Shown piece after piece: positions 1 to 11,700 of a stretch of 64,000 nucleotides of DNA (positions are counted from its first letter, which is position 1; each line of letters begins with the position of its first letter). Location of the stretch: the NCBI GenBank assembly GCA_013398615.1, contig VZSR01000514.1:10459256-10523255 (forward strand). Reading direction: 5' to 3'. Origin of the DNA: Brachypodius melanocephalos. Taxonomy: Eukaryota; Chordata; Aves; Passeriformes; Pycnonotidae. A program made the translations under genes and the position numbers. The notes below the pieces were generated by a model. That model had not been told where the DNA came from and did no database searches. It saw only the letters and a list, made by a program, of their open reading frames with translations.

Positions 1-3000
1 ACCCCTTACAAGTGATGCCTAACACAGAAGCTTCATGAGCTTCCCACCAGGGTACTACAAAGGATTTTTAACCCAGTAACGTTTTTTTCCCTTGCCCGCT
101 TTTCCTGTTGAGGGAATGGGCAGCAAAACCAACACTTTTCACTGCACAAATATAGCAGCTCCAAATGGTTAAGCATTGCACTCAGGATGGAAACACAACA
201 GCGAGGCCCAGGGAAAACAGTTCACAAGTTTAAAGCTCCACTTAAAATTTTATCTCGAATCTCCACCTTCTCATTTGCTCTACTTCAGTGATGTGAGAAG
301 GAAAGCCTCTTTTTTTCTCCTCTCAGCTGTCCCTATGTCCCTATCAGTCAGAATTGCTGGGTATTTGCCATACTAAAGGTACAGGAATTCTTTTAACAAT
401 CCCCTTCACTCAAGATTAGCCACAGGAGTGCACAGCACAAGTTATGCACTGAGACAGCGCCCAGAGCTGAGACCAAAGCTTGTGTCACATTTTGGTGCTA
501 GTAAAGCCCAAAAGCAAGCCCCCAGGAGTGCCTAAACTCCAAAACCTCTACACCCAGCAGTAAACTCTCAGCTTTAAAGACGAGCTTCTGGCTCCACCTG
601 CTGCTGGAAGGGTGGAAAAGATGAAGAAGCAGCCGCAGACAAACAAATAAAGAAAAAGAACAAAGAAATAACTAAGGCCTGCTTTTGTACTTGACTCGTT
701 CCCCAACATTGTTGTTAGAAGACAAACAAAACAGAAATTGTTTCATCATGGAAAATCCTAACAGGTTCAAGATGTGCAGCTCTTTCTTTACCCACCATGC
801 ACTTGGGTCCTATTTAAAATTATCAAAATAGATTACTTAACTTTAGAAAATACCGTCTGATGACACAAATTCATGGGGTTTGTAGCTGAAAAGAACCCAG
901 GTCAAGTACAATGTCATAAGCACGATTCCCTTCTGCCAGCAGGAAGCAAGAAAAAAAAGGAAATGCTGTATTGTGTTTTCCCATCTCCCCCTGTTCACTG
1001 TGTGGTTCTTGCCTCTCAGTATTTCACATGGTCCCCTTAAATCTTGGTTTACATTTACCCACAAAGTGTAATTTTTTTCTTTTTATGCCAGTATATATAT
1101 TTAACAATCTCATGCCAAAACCCATGCGCATTTCCCTTGCCAAAGTGCACAGGTGCCAGCACAATCGGGAATTATTTCCACAAAGAAAGCTCACAGTGAA
1201 ACCAAGGGCTGCCCTGGGTGCCCCAGGAATGCTGGTTTGGCTCTGGGGTGCTTAGATTACCTTCATGTGTTTGCACAGCACTGAAGGCAGGGTCACTATT
1301 CATTTAGAAATTCACCATTTCATTTCATATACCTGATTTGAAGAAACATCACAAGCTACTTCACAAAAATATGTGCAAGTGATATGATGGAGACAGATTA
1401 GGCTTTACAGCCAAACTCTTAAAGCAACATTTGCAGTAATATATTTGTGCCTTTAAAAAGTTTTATTGCTGTACAGCTTTTGCTAACAAAAAATAAGCCC
1501 TCTGGATAAGCAATACAGAGCTCTTTCAAGTGCCATTTTGAAGATAAATTTCAATTACAGCAGAAAAAAGCAATGCCATTTCCACACTTGCATCCCCACC
1601 TAATGTAAAGTTTTTTTAAAAAATGCACTAGGAAGGTTCAGAAAGGGCATCCTCTGAGATAGCACTTCTCACTTTTTCACCACCTACAAAGTTATGAGGC
1701 AAAAACCATCATTTCATGCAACATATATTTCCTTTGCACATGTCAGCATGTGTATTACACTAATTTGTAAATTATTTTCAGTTTGCCCTCCTTCAAATTA
1801 GAATTTGCTCAGTACCAGCCTTTGGCTGAGTTGCCTCCACTTGAGCAATCAGTGGAACGAGTACAAACCCCAGAGCACTGGAATTCTGGCACTCAGTGGG
1901 TAAAGGCACTTTAGTTGTCTACGTTTTTTGGGGGGAATAAAAGCCCTGAAGAAATTTTCTAAGGCTAATTAAGATCCCAGACAACAAAAGCACAGACAGG
2001 TTTTACAAGCACATTAGTTACACAAGCAGCAAATTTGAGTTTGAGAGGTTTAAGCAGTGTCACTGACACCTGGCCAAATCCCAGTTTAGGATTGCCAGAA
2101 GACACAAAAACCACTTTCCATGATGAAGCAAACCCCCAAAGCAGACAAAACATTCCAAAGGCAGACCAGCTTTCTGATAGCCTATCATTTTGTCACTTTG
2201 CACAGAAGAAGAAGAGCTTTGACATTCTCTTTGGCGATCCAGCTCCACCTCCTAACTCACAAACAGCTGCCAACTCGGTTTTTATTGTTTCTGAAGTGAA
2301 GGTTTGCTGGTGACAGGCTTTGTATCTCGATAAAGACATCCTGGATCTGTCTTCACTTCTGAAATAATATGTGTAATTTTGTACTTGTTCTGGCATTGAA
2401 CTGTAATAAAGCAAACCATCAAACCCTCTGTCTGCTCTAGCTCTGGGTTCCAGACACACACCCTGGCCCTAGCTTACTTAAGAGAGCCAGAGAGCTTTCA
2501 GGTTAAAACAGAAAACTCAATTACCCCATCATTACATAAGGGCAATTTAGGATGACTTGTGTTGGGAAAGGCTGCACATGCTCTGATTTTTCGTAAGCTT
2601 TCAAAACAATTCTGACTTGAGGAGAAACTAATAAATTAAAAGCTCAAAGATTCAACAACGGTGTGCTAGACAAAGAAAAAAAAATTAAGTTCTGAAAAGC
2701 CTTAGTCTATTAAAATTGCAACCAGAAAGTGGGTTGGGTAAGATCTGAGCCCAAATTGATCATCAGCAGACAAAGAAATACTCAGAGTGCAAATGAGGAA
2801 TGCAAGTCACACAATTTTACATACAATTCTTTCTTATTATATAAACAAAAAACCAGGAGGAACAGCTTCAAAGCTGTACTTCAAAACAGTTTAAATTTTT
2901 TAAAAATACTCCACAATATTGAGCATAAACTACAGAACAGCACCCAACAATGCGAACTTGACTGGCTCTTCCAGCATTAGTGATGGCATGGGGGAGCAGG

Positions 3001-3395
3001 GAATTGCAGACAGCAAGGGCACTACAAAACAGACCCTCTCGAGGAAAAAAAAAAATTAGTCCATTTTAATCAGAAAAGGAATAAAAACTGAAAAAACAAA
3101 CTTTAGGAAAATAATGTTCTGCAGCCTGAGGGGCACAACGGCAGCATGACACACACGTGGCAGGAAATTTGCTGACAGGGAGGACAGGGAAGCACTAAAA
3201 CAGACTGGAACCTTCTGCCCTACAGCACCCTTTGGCAATCAGGCAAACAGTGGCAGAGCTGGGCCAGGGGAACAGACCTGAGCATGCCCTTCACCCTTTC
3301 CAGCCTTGTAACTCTCAAAAAAAGGCAAACTTTTCTGTCAAAAAAGGGTTTTGGTGATTTACTTTTTGGGCCTCTAAAAGGTCTCCAGCAAGTGC
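1..3395. other. OAT 3' flank, no gene recognised
   Basis: AT-rich noncoding sequence. Short ORFs occur on both strands but none resembles a known protein or has splice-consistent neighbours. An AATAAA hexamer lies on the plus strand near 2,404 and an AATAAA on the minus strand near 1,462-1,467, but no transcript can be tied to either. In human, CHST15 lies on this side of OAT; I see no exon of it here. Confidence 0.5.
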
Positions 3396-3891
3396 TGTTT
3401 ACCCTGTGGTTTCTCACTTTCCCCACGGGGTTACATTAAGCCCAGCTTTCAGAAACGTCAAACTTCCTCGGCAACGCCTTCCTGCATTTTTTATCTCATT
3501 CCTAACGTGCGGAAAGCCCCTCTGCCAAAGGCCAGAGTCCACAAACGAGACAGGGAAGCCCTGCAAAAATGAACTCTATTCGAATTCACAGACACTCCAC
3601 CTCGCTGGCTCCCTGCACGGTTTCTGGAAGGTTCGAGGGACACCACCTCCTTTTATCCCGAAGTGCCCACCCCAGTGCCCTCCTCCTTTCCGCATTGGCC
3701 CAGCTCCTGGGCGGGCACAGCCTTCCGGGCCCACATTCCCCACACAAATCCCTCCGACACACTCCCCACGTTCCCCTCCCCTCCGGTATCCAGTTACAGG
3801 GGCTGTTCCTGCAGTTTTGGCTGCTTACTCCCGGTTATCCGGGCACATGGAGCCCTTCTCTATCCCTCAGGATAACAATCCCGCTGTCACA
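3396..3891 (-). mobile_element. candidate endogenous retrovirus LTR (minus strand)
   Basis: Read on the minus strand this segment of about 496 bp begins TGTGACAG and ends GTAAACA, giving the TGT...ACA termini expected of an LTR. Inside it a CCAAT motif lies about 50 bp before a GATAAAAGG TATA-like box near 3,652-3,660, which is the usual U3/R promoter layout. Just before the TGT end the minus strand reads AAGGGGTGA, a weak polypurine tract. Base composition is GC-richer than the flanks. No target-site duplication was found, so it could be one LTR of a truncated provirus or an unrelated promoter. A 203-codon plus-strand ORF (3,406-4,017) crosses it, is proline-rich and is probably fortuitous. 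Confidence 0.35.
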
Positions 3892-4870
3892 TCACCCCTT
3901 GCAACGAGGAGGCTTTTCCAAATGGAGCTCAGTCTTGCCTCACCCACAGCTGAGACGTTGTCCTCGGGTGGCTTTATGATGTTCATGTCCCCATTCGTCT
4001 GTTTAGCCCAGAAATAAGTTCTGCACCTTGCAGGCTGGTTCTGAGGGCGAAGGGAGGAAAGAAAAAACGCGCAGTTTGTTGGCAGAAACTGCACTCACTG
4101 TCCCACATTCTGCTCCTAGACAGGCAGCGAGAGAGAGCTCACCTTTGCTTCTCAGTGAGTTTTTGCTAGCCGAGGCAGGGAAGTTTCCTGAACTGGTCTT
4201 TTACTTTTACTTGGAACTGTTTAAACAGATTCTGGACTGAAAACCCAGAAAACACCCGGAGCTCAGGCCTGCAGCCCACTGGGGCCCAGGACGGCGTTAC
4301 CAGCACCAGAGCGACTGATAAGGCACAGTGAGCTGAGCTCCAACCCTCGGCAAGAACTGTCTCAGTTTTGCCATCTCTCTTCAGAATGGCGAGAGGTTTT
4401 ATTGTTTAGTGTTTTCATTATTTAAATACTTGTGAACACTTTGCTTGTTGAACAAACAGCTTTTTTCCACTTTTCTCTAAGGAAGTTTTTTCCTGAACCC
4501 ATTAGCGGAGGGGCCACTTAAATTTACTTTCTAGAGGAACCTCATTCAGAGGTTTTACACATCTTTCTGGACACACATCTCTCTGCCTCACCCAAAGCAA
4601 GGAAGGGAAAATGTTTTGTCACCCCAACCACCACACTGGGTCACTGCCATGAACTAAGGTGCCTTCCAAATCCCAAAGGATTTTTTACCACTTCACAGTA
4701 TGAGCATGTGACCGTATTTAACCCCTATGCTCAGCAAAGGGAACATTTTGCACTGTGTAATTAATCGGGGTTTAGTACACTAAAACCAGCTAAGAAAAAT
4801 TAAAAACTTCAGGTTTCTATGAGGTTTGCCAGTTTTGAAGACTCAGAGTATTTTCACTGCAAATCAGCAT
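3892..4870. other. unassigned sequence between LTR-like element and OAT 3' end
   Basis: If the neighbouring LTR call is right, 3,892 to roughly 4,110 could be internal retroviral sequence; a 75-codon minus-strand ORF (3,867-4,094) runs into the LTR start. It is too short to assign. The remainder is AT-rich with nothing recognisable. Confidence 0.3.
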
Positions 4871-4876
4871 ATTTTT

Positions 4877-4899
4877 TTTAATGCAAAACATGTTTTAAT
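4877..4899 (-). terminator. candidate OAT poly(A) signals
   Basis: Two ATTAAA hexamers on the minus strand (4,894-4,899 and 4,877-4,882) lie about 680-700 nt past the OAT stop codon. This would give a 3' UTR of ordinary length. I saw no canonical AATAAA on the minus strand between the stop and this point. Position is inferred from hexamers only. Confidence 0.4.
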
Positions 4900-5243
4900 A
4901 TAATCATCCAGATGATAGAAAGTTTTGTAACAGTACTAAATGTTCAGGTCTATTTTACAAGATTGCAAAGCCAAATACTGAGACCAGGCTTGAAACCAGC
5001 ATCTCTTGTCATACAATCAAAATATTGTACACACAGAACACAGCTCGATGCTTCTCGAGTTCACCACCACAACACCCAGTTTGTCAAACCTTCAGCATTA
5101 GAATTTTTTTCAAGCTGGACGTGAAAAACACAAATTCACCCACAATGGCAAGTGCTTCCATCCTACAGACATTTTGCTGAGAGGCAAAAATTGCCAAATG
5201 CAATTGTTTTGGAGAGTGATATAAGAGTGCAAGGCAACCTAAA

Positions 5244-5258
5244 ATATATATATATATA
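5244..5258. repeat. (AT)n microsatellite in OAT 3' UTR
   Basis: An uninterrupted alternating A/T run of about 15 bp sits in the presumed OAT 3' UTR. Confidence 0.8.
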
Positions 5259-5574
5259 AATCACACTTTAAACTTTGGCCAAGACTTATAACAATTAAGC
5301 AGATTTCTATGGGTATCTCCCCTCAAATATTCCAACTTAGCTGTTCAGTACATACAGAACTTCATTTCCAAGTATTCCAAGACTGGAAAGTCTTCAAAAT
5401 CATTCTGTATTTTCTACAGAGCCATTGTAATTTAAAGAAAGGCTACGTTTTAATAGTCAAATCCTCTTAGACAAAAGGAATGAGAGATGCTTGCTTCAAG
5501 AGCAGGCCTTCATCACACACATTCCAACACAGCCCCTTGGAGCAGGCAGCAGCCAGAGTGTAAGAGGCGTGATT

Positions 5575-5735
5575 TCAGAAGGACAGGATGGTCTTGTGAA
5601 TGATTTCGATGGACTCTCTGATTTCATCCTCCTTGATGACGAGGGGCGGCGCCAGGCGGATGATGTCGCCATGCGTGGGCTTGGCCAGGAGCCCGTTATC
5701 GCGGAGCCGCAGACACACTTTCCATGCATCGTAGT
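5575..5735 (-). CDS. OAT: OAT last coding exon
   Basis: The acceptor is a pyrimidine-rich tract ending TTTGCAG. The exon starts by completing a split Asp codon (residue 387) and continues YDAWKVCLRLRDNG to the terminal KTILSF and a TGA stop at 5577-5575. It contains Arg413 (GDIIR). Confidence 0.97.
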
Positions 5736-8700
5736 CTGCAAAGGGAGGGAGGGAGGACATCAAACAGGACACTGAGGACATTCCCAGCACAGCACAAGAG
5801 GTGTCACACCTTGTGTCACACCTGCAGCACGTGGTGCTGTTTGCCAGCTGGCAGAGAGGTGATGCGGGGTGTTCACAAAGGGAGAGGTCACTCAGAGCAG
5901 CTCTCAGGAATCCGCACGAGGTGATGCTGCTCCAGAGCTGCCCTTTTGCCTCAGCACACAGAGTTCTGCTCCTTCACAGCTCAGTGCTTGTCTAGCATCA
6001 GTTAGACTTGAAAATAAATTTTAAAAGGGGTGGGGCATGTGAAGAGGAGGCAAGGGAACATGTGGACGGGACTTCAGACAAGGTTATGTTCATGTAACCT
6101 GGATTTCAGCGCATCATCATGGAAAATGACACCACCTTCCTGCAGCACTTTATCCCTTAATCAAGTACCTTGATATTCAGATTTCTGATATAATTCAAGG
6201 TGTTACTCCTTAGAAACTTGTCCTCCATCATTAACTTTTTTCTTCTTTGAACCCTCCTGTATTCATTGTACTCTTCTAACTCTTCTGAAAACAACTAATC
6301 TCAGCCAATGCTCCCAGAACCTGGCAGGAACTGGTGTTCCAGATGTGGACAGTTTTCTTACAAAGATGAGAGATAAAGGTATTTGTTGGGAGGCAGATTG
6401 ACCATGAGATTTGAACATTATCAAATCATAAAAGTTCAAGTAATTCAAAAACAATTGTTTGGCCTTTCTTAGTTAAAAACCCCCTATTTTTAAATGCACA
6501 CAGTAACTTAAACCAATTTTCAGTGGGTACTTCAGTACTATAGCCATGTTCTGAACACAAACATCATGTCTACATGGTATCCCCTACCTGCAGTGTAAGT
6601 TGAAAATTACTTCATGCTGTGTTTGTGCAGTTGATTTTATTTCCTCACCTTTGGTTTCCCGAATTACAATTGCATTTAAGAGCCCTTTTCCTCTTACAGC
6701 AGTTACAATATTAGATGGAGTCTTCATGAGCTCACTTCTTAGCAGATTACCCATTATTTCTGCATTTTTTGCCAGATTTTCCTCTTCAATTACCTAAAGA
6801 GAAGTCAGATCCACAGTCAGCTGAAGGGCACTGCATTTGTTTTATGTACTATGGGGAAGGATGGATAATGAACTGAACCTGCTGAGACACAAAAGCTGTT
6901 GCAGCCACAGTATCCCTGCACAGGCTGCAAGTCCCAGCAGGTTGGTATTGAGCCTTTACTCGTTCATATCTACAAGAAACAATGTCTTTGATATTTTGTT
7001 CTAAATTAGCTGCTCTTTGTTTGCTGCTATTTGCAGGTAAACAGTAAACCTCTGAAGGTTCTTAATCTGTCCGAGTACTGAGTAGTGATGAGGTTTTCTG
7101 TGTGACCCGCATCAATGTAAGCAATTAAGCAATCACAAAATAATTGAATTGCACCTTCTGGACAGGACACCAGTGTCTGTTTGAGATCCATACCTGTTCT
7201 CAAGCTCACAGAGCAGCAGCTTCTGCTGATACAGTAAAATAAGGCAATTTCAAAATATCTTCATTAAATTAGTGAAGGTACTTGACCAAATCTGCATAGT
7301 TGTTTTGAAACTTCCTCTAGATAAATCTTATTTTAACATTTAAAACATTAAGATCATAAGAATACAGAAATTAGGACACATTCCAAAAGAAAATTAAAAA
7401 TTTGTTTTAGGAGCCACAGATAACCACTACCAATTTCCTACTTAAAGCTAGATTTCTACTCATAGCATGAAAAATAATACCATTTATTTAAACAAAGATC
7501 ATGAGACCCTTTCTAATTTGGATTCCAGATCTCTGTGTCCACACACAAACCTCCAGTGCTGCCATTGCCACACGGCAAGCTAATGGATTTCCTCCATATG
7601 TGGATCCATGTTCACCAGGTTTAATGGTCAGCATAATTTCATCATCACACAGCACTGCTGAGACCTAAAATAGGAAGGGCAGCAAATTCACATATTTAGA
7701 ACAGGAACCTTTAATATCTCTGAAGAAAACTTTCCCTCAGAGCTCAGGAAATTTTCAGCCTATGGTGATAAATTACATTTACATTCCCAGCTACATCTGA
7801 CAATCCCATAATTAATCCCTTAAATACACTTAGCTATAGTGGTAACACAACTTGCAATCACAGCTGAGGGGAATTTCTCCAAACTGAATATTATTTCTAG
7901 AGTTTAAGCTTCAATACTTAGTTTAACAACTCAGAAATCCTGTCAGTTGGCCAAAACAGTTCAAGGCATTGTAATTTCCAGCCTAATCAGCAGGAATTTA
8001 AGTCACTCCAAGAGGATAAAATCAGCCATGCAGGCATGCCAGACATATGAAATAACGCCAGTTGTTCAGCTATAAAGGTAGTAGTAGGCATTCCATTATT
8101 TTATTGTGTCTCTCTCAAGCTGGATTGTCTGGTTATAAATCATAGTTAGTCTTGCAAACAGCAATTTCCAAGTACAACAAACATCAGATTTATAGTTCTT
8201 CCAACTGGCAGATTTTCAGTGTTGATGGCTAAGGAAAAATAAACAATTATTCAACAAATATTTGAGTAATTTGATATTACCTTAAATTATTGGTATTTCT
8301 TTGGTACTCACAGGGTATAAGCCACCAGAAAGGGCCTTTCCAAGAAGAATTATATCAGGTCTCACATTTTCATGGTCAACAGCCAGCATTTTCCCTGTTC
8401 TGGCTAAACCAGTCTGTATTTCATCAGCAATAAACAGAACCTTTAAAGAGGAGAAAAATCCAAACAGAGCAGGGAATTACTTTCACTCTTATTCCTAACC
8501 CAGTTCCAACAATACACTTTTTTGAGGTATCACAGCAATAACGAGGACAGCTTTATTAATAATGTGTCAGTGTTAGCACTTACAAACTAAAAATCTGAAT
8601 TCTACTGGAACAGAGACCACTGATTTTTAAATCAGAGGTCACTGACAACCATTTTCCTCAGTGTTTCATTCTGTGACTTTTTATTGTTACTAATTTTTGG

Positions 8701-11700
8701 TAGCAGTTATGCACATCAGCAACAAAGGTCCTGGATAGCCATGGTAATTGGAAACTTATAATGGGGAAAAGAAATTAGAAGTTAAATTATTCTAAAATAA
8801 AGAACATTAATTAGAAACTTAAATCACTGACAATAGTAAGAAATAGTGAAAAATGTGCACTGCTAAAAAGTACTTTTTTAGTGAGATATTACCAGGAAAC
8901 ACAAAAAGTATCCCTGCATTATTCCAGTGAAAGAAAAGGGAATTATTAAATAGCATATAAAGTTCTACACCTTGCATAGAAGGGTGACATTGCAAGTGAC
9001 ACCATTAAACACAGTGTGTAGTGTTTAATGTTTAATGTTACAGTGAATTCTCACATTGTGCTTTGTGCAGAGGTCCCTCACTCCTGTCAGATAGCCTTTG
9101 TCAGGAACGATCACTCCTGCTTCCCCTTGAATTGGCTCCACCATGAAAGCTGCCACGTTGGGATCTTGAAGGGCCCGCTGCAACATTGGGCAGAGGGAGA
9201 GGAGAGACAAAAAGAAAAAGCTTTTACTCAGGTCAAATACAGAAAATCCATGTAGCAGAACCTGATTCTAGCCCTGGTGTCTTTTCTCAAAGGATGAGAA
9301 CAGCATTCCTGTCAGGCAGCTCTCTCTGAGTGCCACTTCAGTTCCAATGCTGTGTCACTGCTGGCAGTGTAAAATCAGCTGCTGTGCTTGCTTGGGAAGG
9401 TACAAACCTTGCAGACTGCAAACCCAGACAAGTAGTTTATCAGATCAGTTCATAAATCACCTCAGAAATACCCTCAGTTTCATATTACCCCATACAATAC
9501 AAACAATTGCTCAACTCTTCCCTTAAAAAGAAGAATGGAGCCCCTCCACAAAATTTTACCTTAAAACAAAGTCTGCAGGTACATTCCTGCACTATCAAGT
9601 TCAAAAAGCTTTAGAAGTCCACAAGGCACAAGAGATCTAATGATTCCCAGCATGAATTTACCACAGCTTTTCTCGGCATTTCCCCAGGAGCAGAATGAAT
9701 TCAGCTCTAATGAAGGCATTAAATACTTGCAGACCTTTCACCATGGAGGTTCAAACCTGAACAAGGTTTTCCACTGTGCAGCCATAACCCACTGAGAGCC
9801 CTTTGTGTCTCCTAAGCCAGCTCCAAGGAGAAAAGCTGCTCTCTCCTATAATCCCTCAATCTCCAAAGCCCACTCAGTGGGATGAAGCAGACCCAACGGG
9901 TGCAGAGGTTTTTACTCACAGAAATGGTGCCTAATCAAGGTCACCCCTCCCCAACAGCTTTAACAGCTGTTTACAGAATTAATTTGAGAAAACACAGGAA
10001 ATACTGGGCATCACTGGCATTTCAGGAGCTTGTGAAAGTGAAACAGCAGCCTGGCATGGTTTTAAGGATGCTGTGAAACTGGAAATAAATATTTGCAACT
10101 GCAGTGAATTCTAGTCATAGAATCACAGGATGGTTTAGGTGGGAAAGGGGCTTCAAAGCTCATCCCATCCCACTTAATGCCATGGGCAGGGACATTTCCA
10201 CTAGACCAGGTGGCTGGGAAATCAAACACATCATGTCGTTTTCCTCTCACATCCTAAAGCATAACTGAAAATCAAAGCCAAAGCAGAATTTACCCACATT
10301 TCCTATACATAATTATGACAAACATTTCTTACATAGATCTACTTACAAATATCTTCATGTCAAAGCGCATGTTTCAAAGTATAAACTTCTGATTTTCCTT
10401 GCTATTTACCAAAGAGACATTGTAAAATGACTTCATACAAGGGAACAAAATTGTGAAATACCTCAAGAGCTGGTAGATCGTTGTATGGGATCAGTTCAAA
10501 TCCTGGCATGAAGGGTCCAAAGCCATCATAGCTGGATGGGTCAGTGGAACTGGAGATGGCAGACATTGTCCTGCCCCAGAAGTTGCCAGCTGGAAAAAAA
10601 AGAGAAAATTGATACCAAACTGACCAAGATCCAGAATACTTTAAAGGACATCACACTTTCCACTTGGTGATGCATTTTAAGGGTTATCTAACAAGATATT
10701 AACATCCTCCACCTAATTGTTAGCATTTTGTATTGATGCCATAAATACACTCTGCTGCTATATCAAAAGCACATATCAGAAAACAAAAGAAAATTATACT
10801 CTAAAACATGACAACTATACAAAATCATTTCCTTAAGTTGCATTAGTAGTCTGGAAAACTGAAGATAACTCCAGTTACATATTTTTATTGATAATGTTCA
10901 ACTTTAATGCAATTATTACTTATAAAATGTAGGAGGGGAAATAAACACCATTAATAATTCAAAGCCTAAAAATAAAGCTGTCAGTAAGCCCAAATCAGAA
11001 AATATATTTCTATGCATTTGAAAGTTTCTGAAGAACCTATTTAGATATCTAAAATTATTGTGCTTTGCACTATTTTATTTAGAAACATCGGTTAAAATGT
11101 CCAGGAGCCGACATGTCCATTACCAAGACAATCATATCCTCATTTTAATACTCAGTTAAAACAAGAGACTCTCAATAATCAATAATAAGATACTAATGAG
11201 ACTAAGGAAGGTGAAGGGTTCAGTGCCTTCACAGCTCACTATCCAGCAGAGAGTCTGTGTCAAGTTCTTTTTGAACTGATATTCAAAGTCATTTCTTACC
11301 TATCCAAAAGAGCTTTTTTCTGCCAAAATGGGGTGCATATCCCCTTTATCAAAATGAGAAAACACTTACTAAAAGTTGTCTGAAGAGCAAAATTAAATAT
11401 ACAGAGAAGAGAAAAAAGGAGAAACATTTGTTGAAAGAATTCCCAGAAGACATGAAAAAAAAAAAAAAAATCTCCATTCATTTCCAGAAACCATAAAGCA
11501 AAATTCAAGTATACACTGCAATTTATAAATGCTGCCTAATGACATTTATGGCTACTGTATGTACCGAAAGTTAAAAATAGTATTTGCAGCTGCAAAAAAA
11601 AGGTCAGTATTTAAATAGTAAACTTTATTCTGGAAGGTTTTCTAAAACACAGAACCATTAAACAAAATTAGTATTGACAAAGTTGCTTTTATCTGTAACC

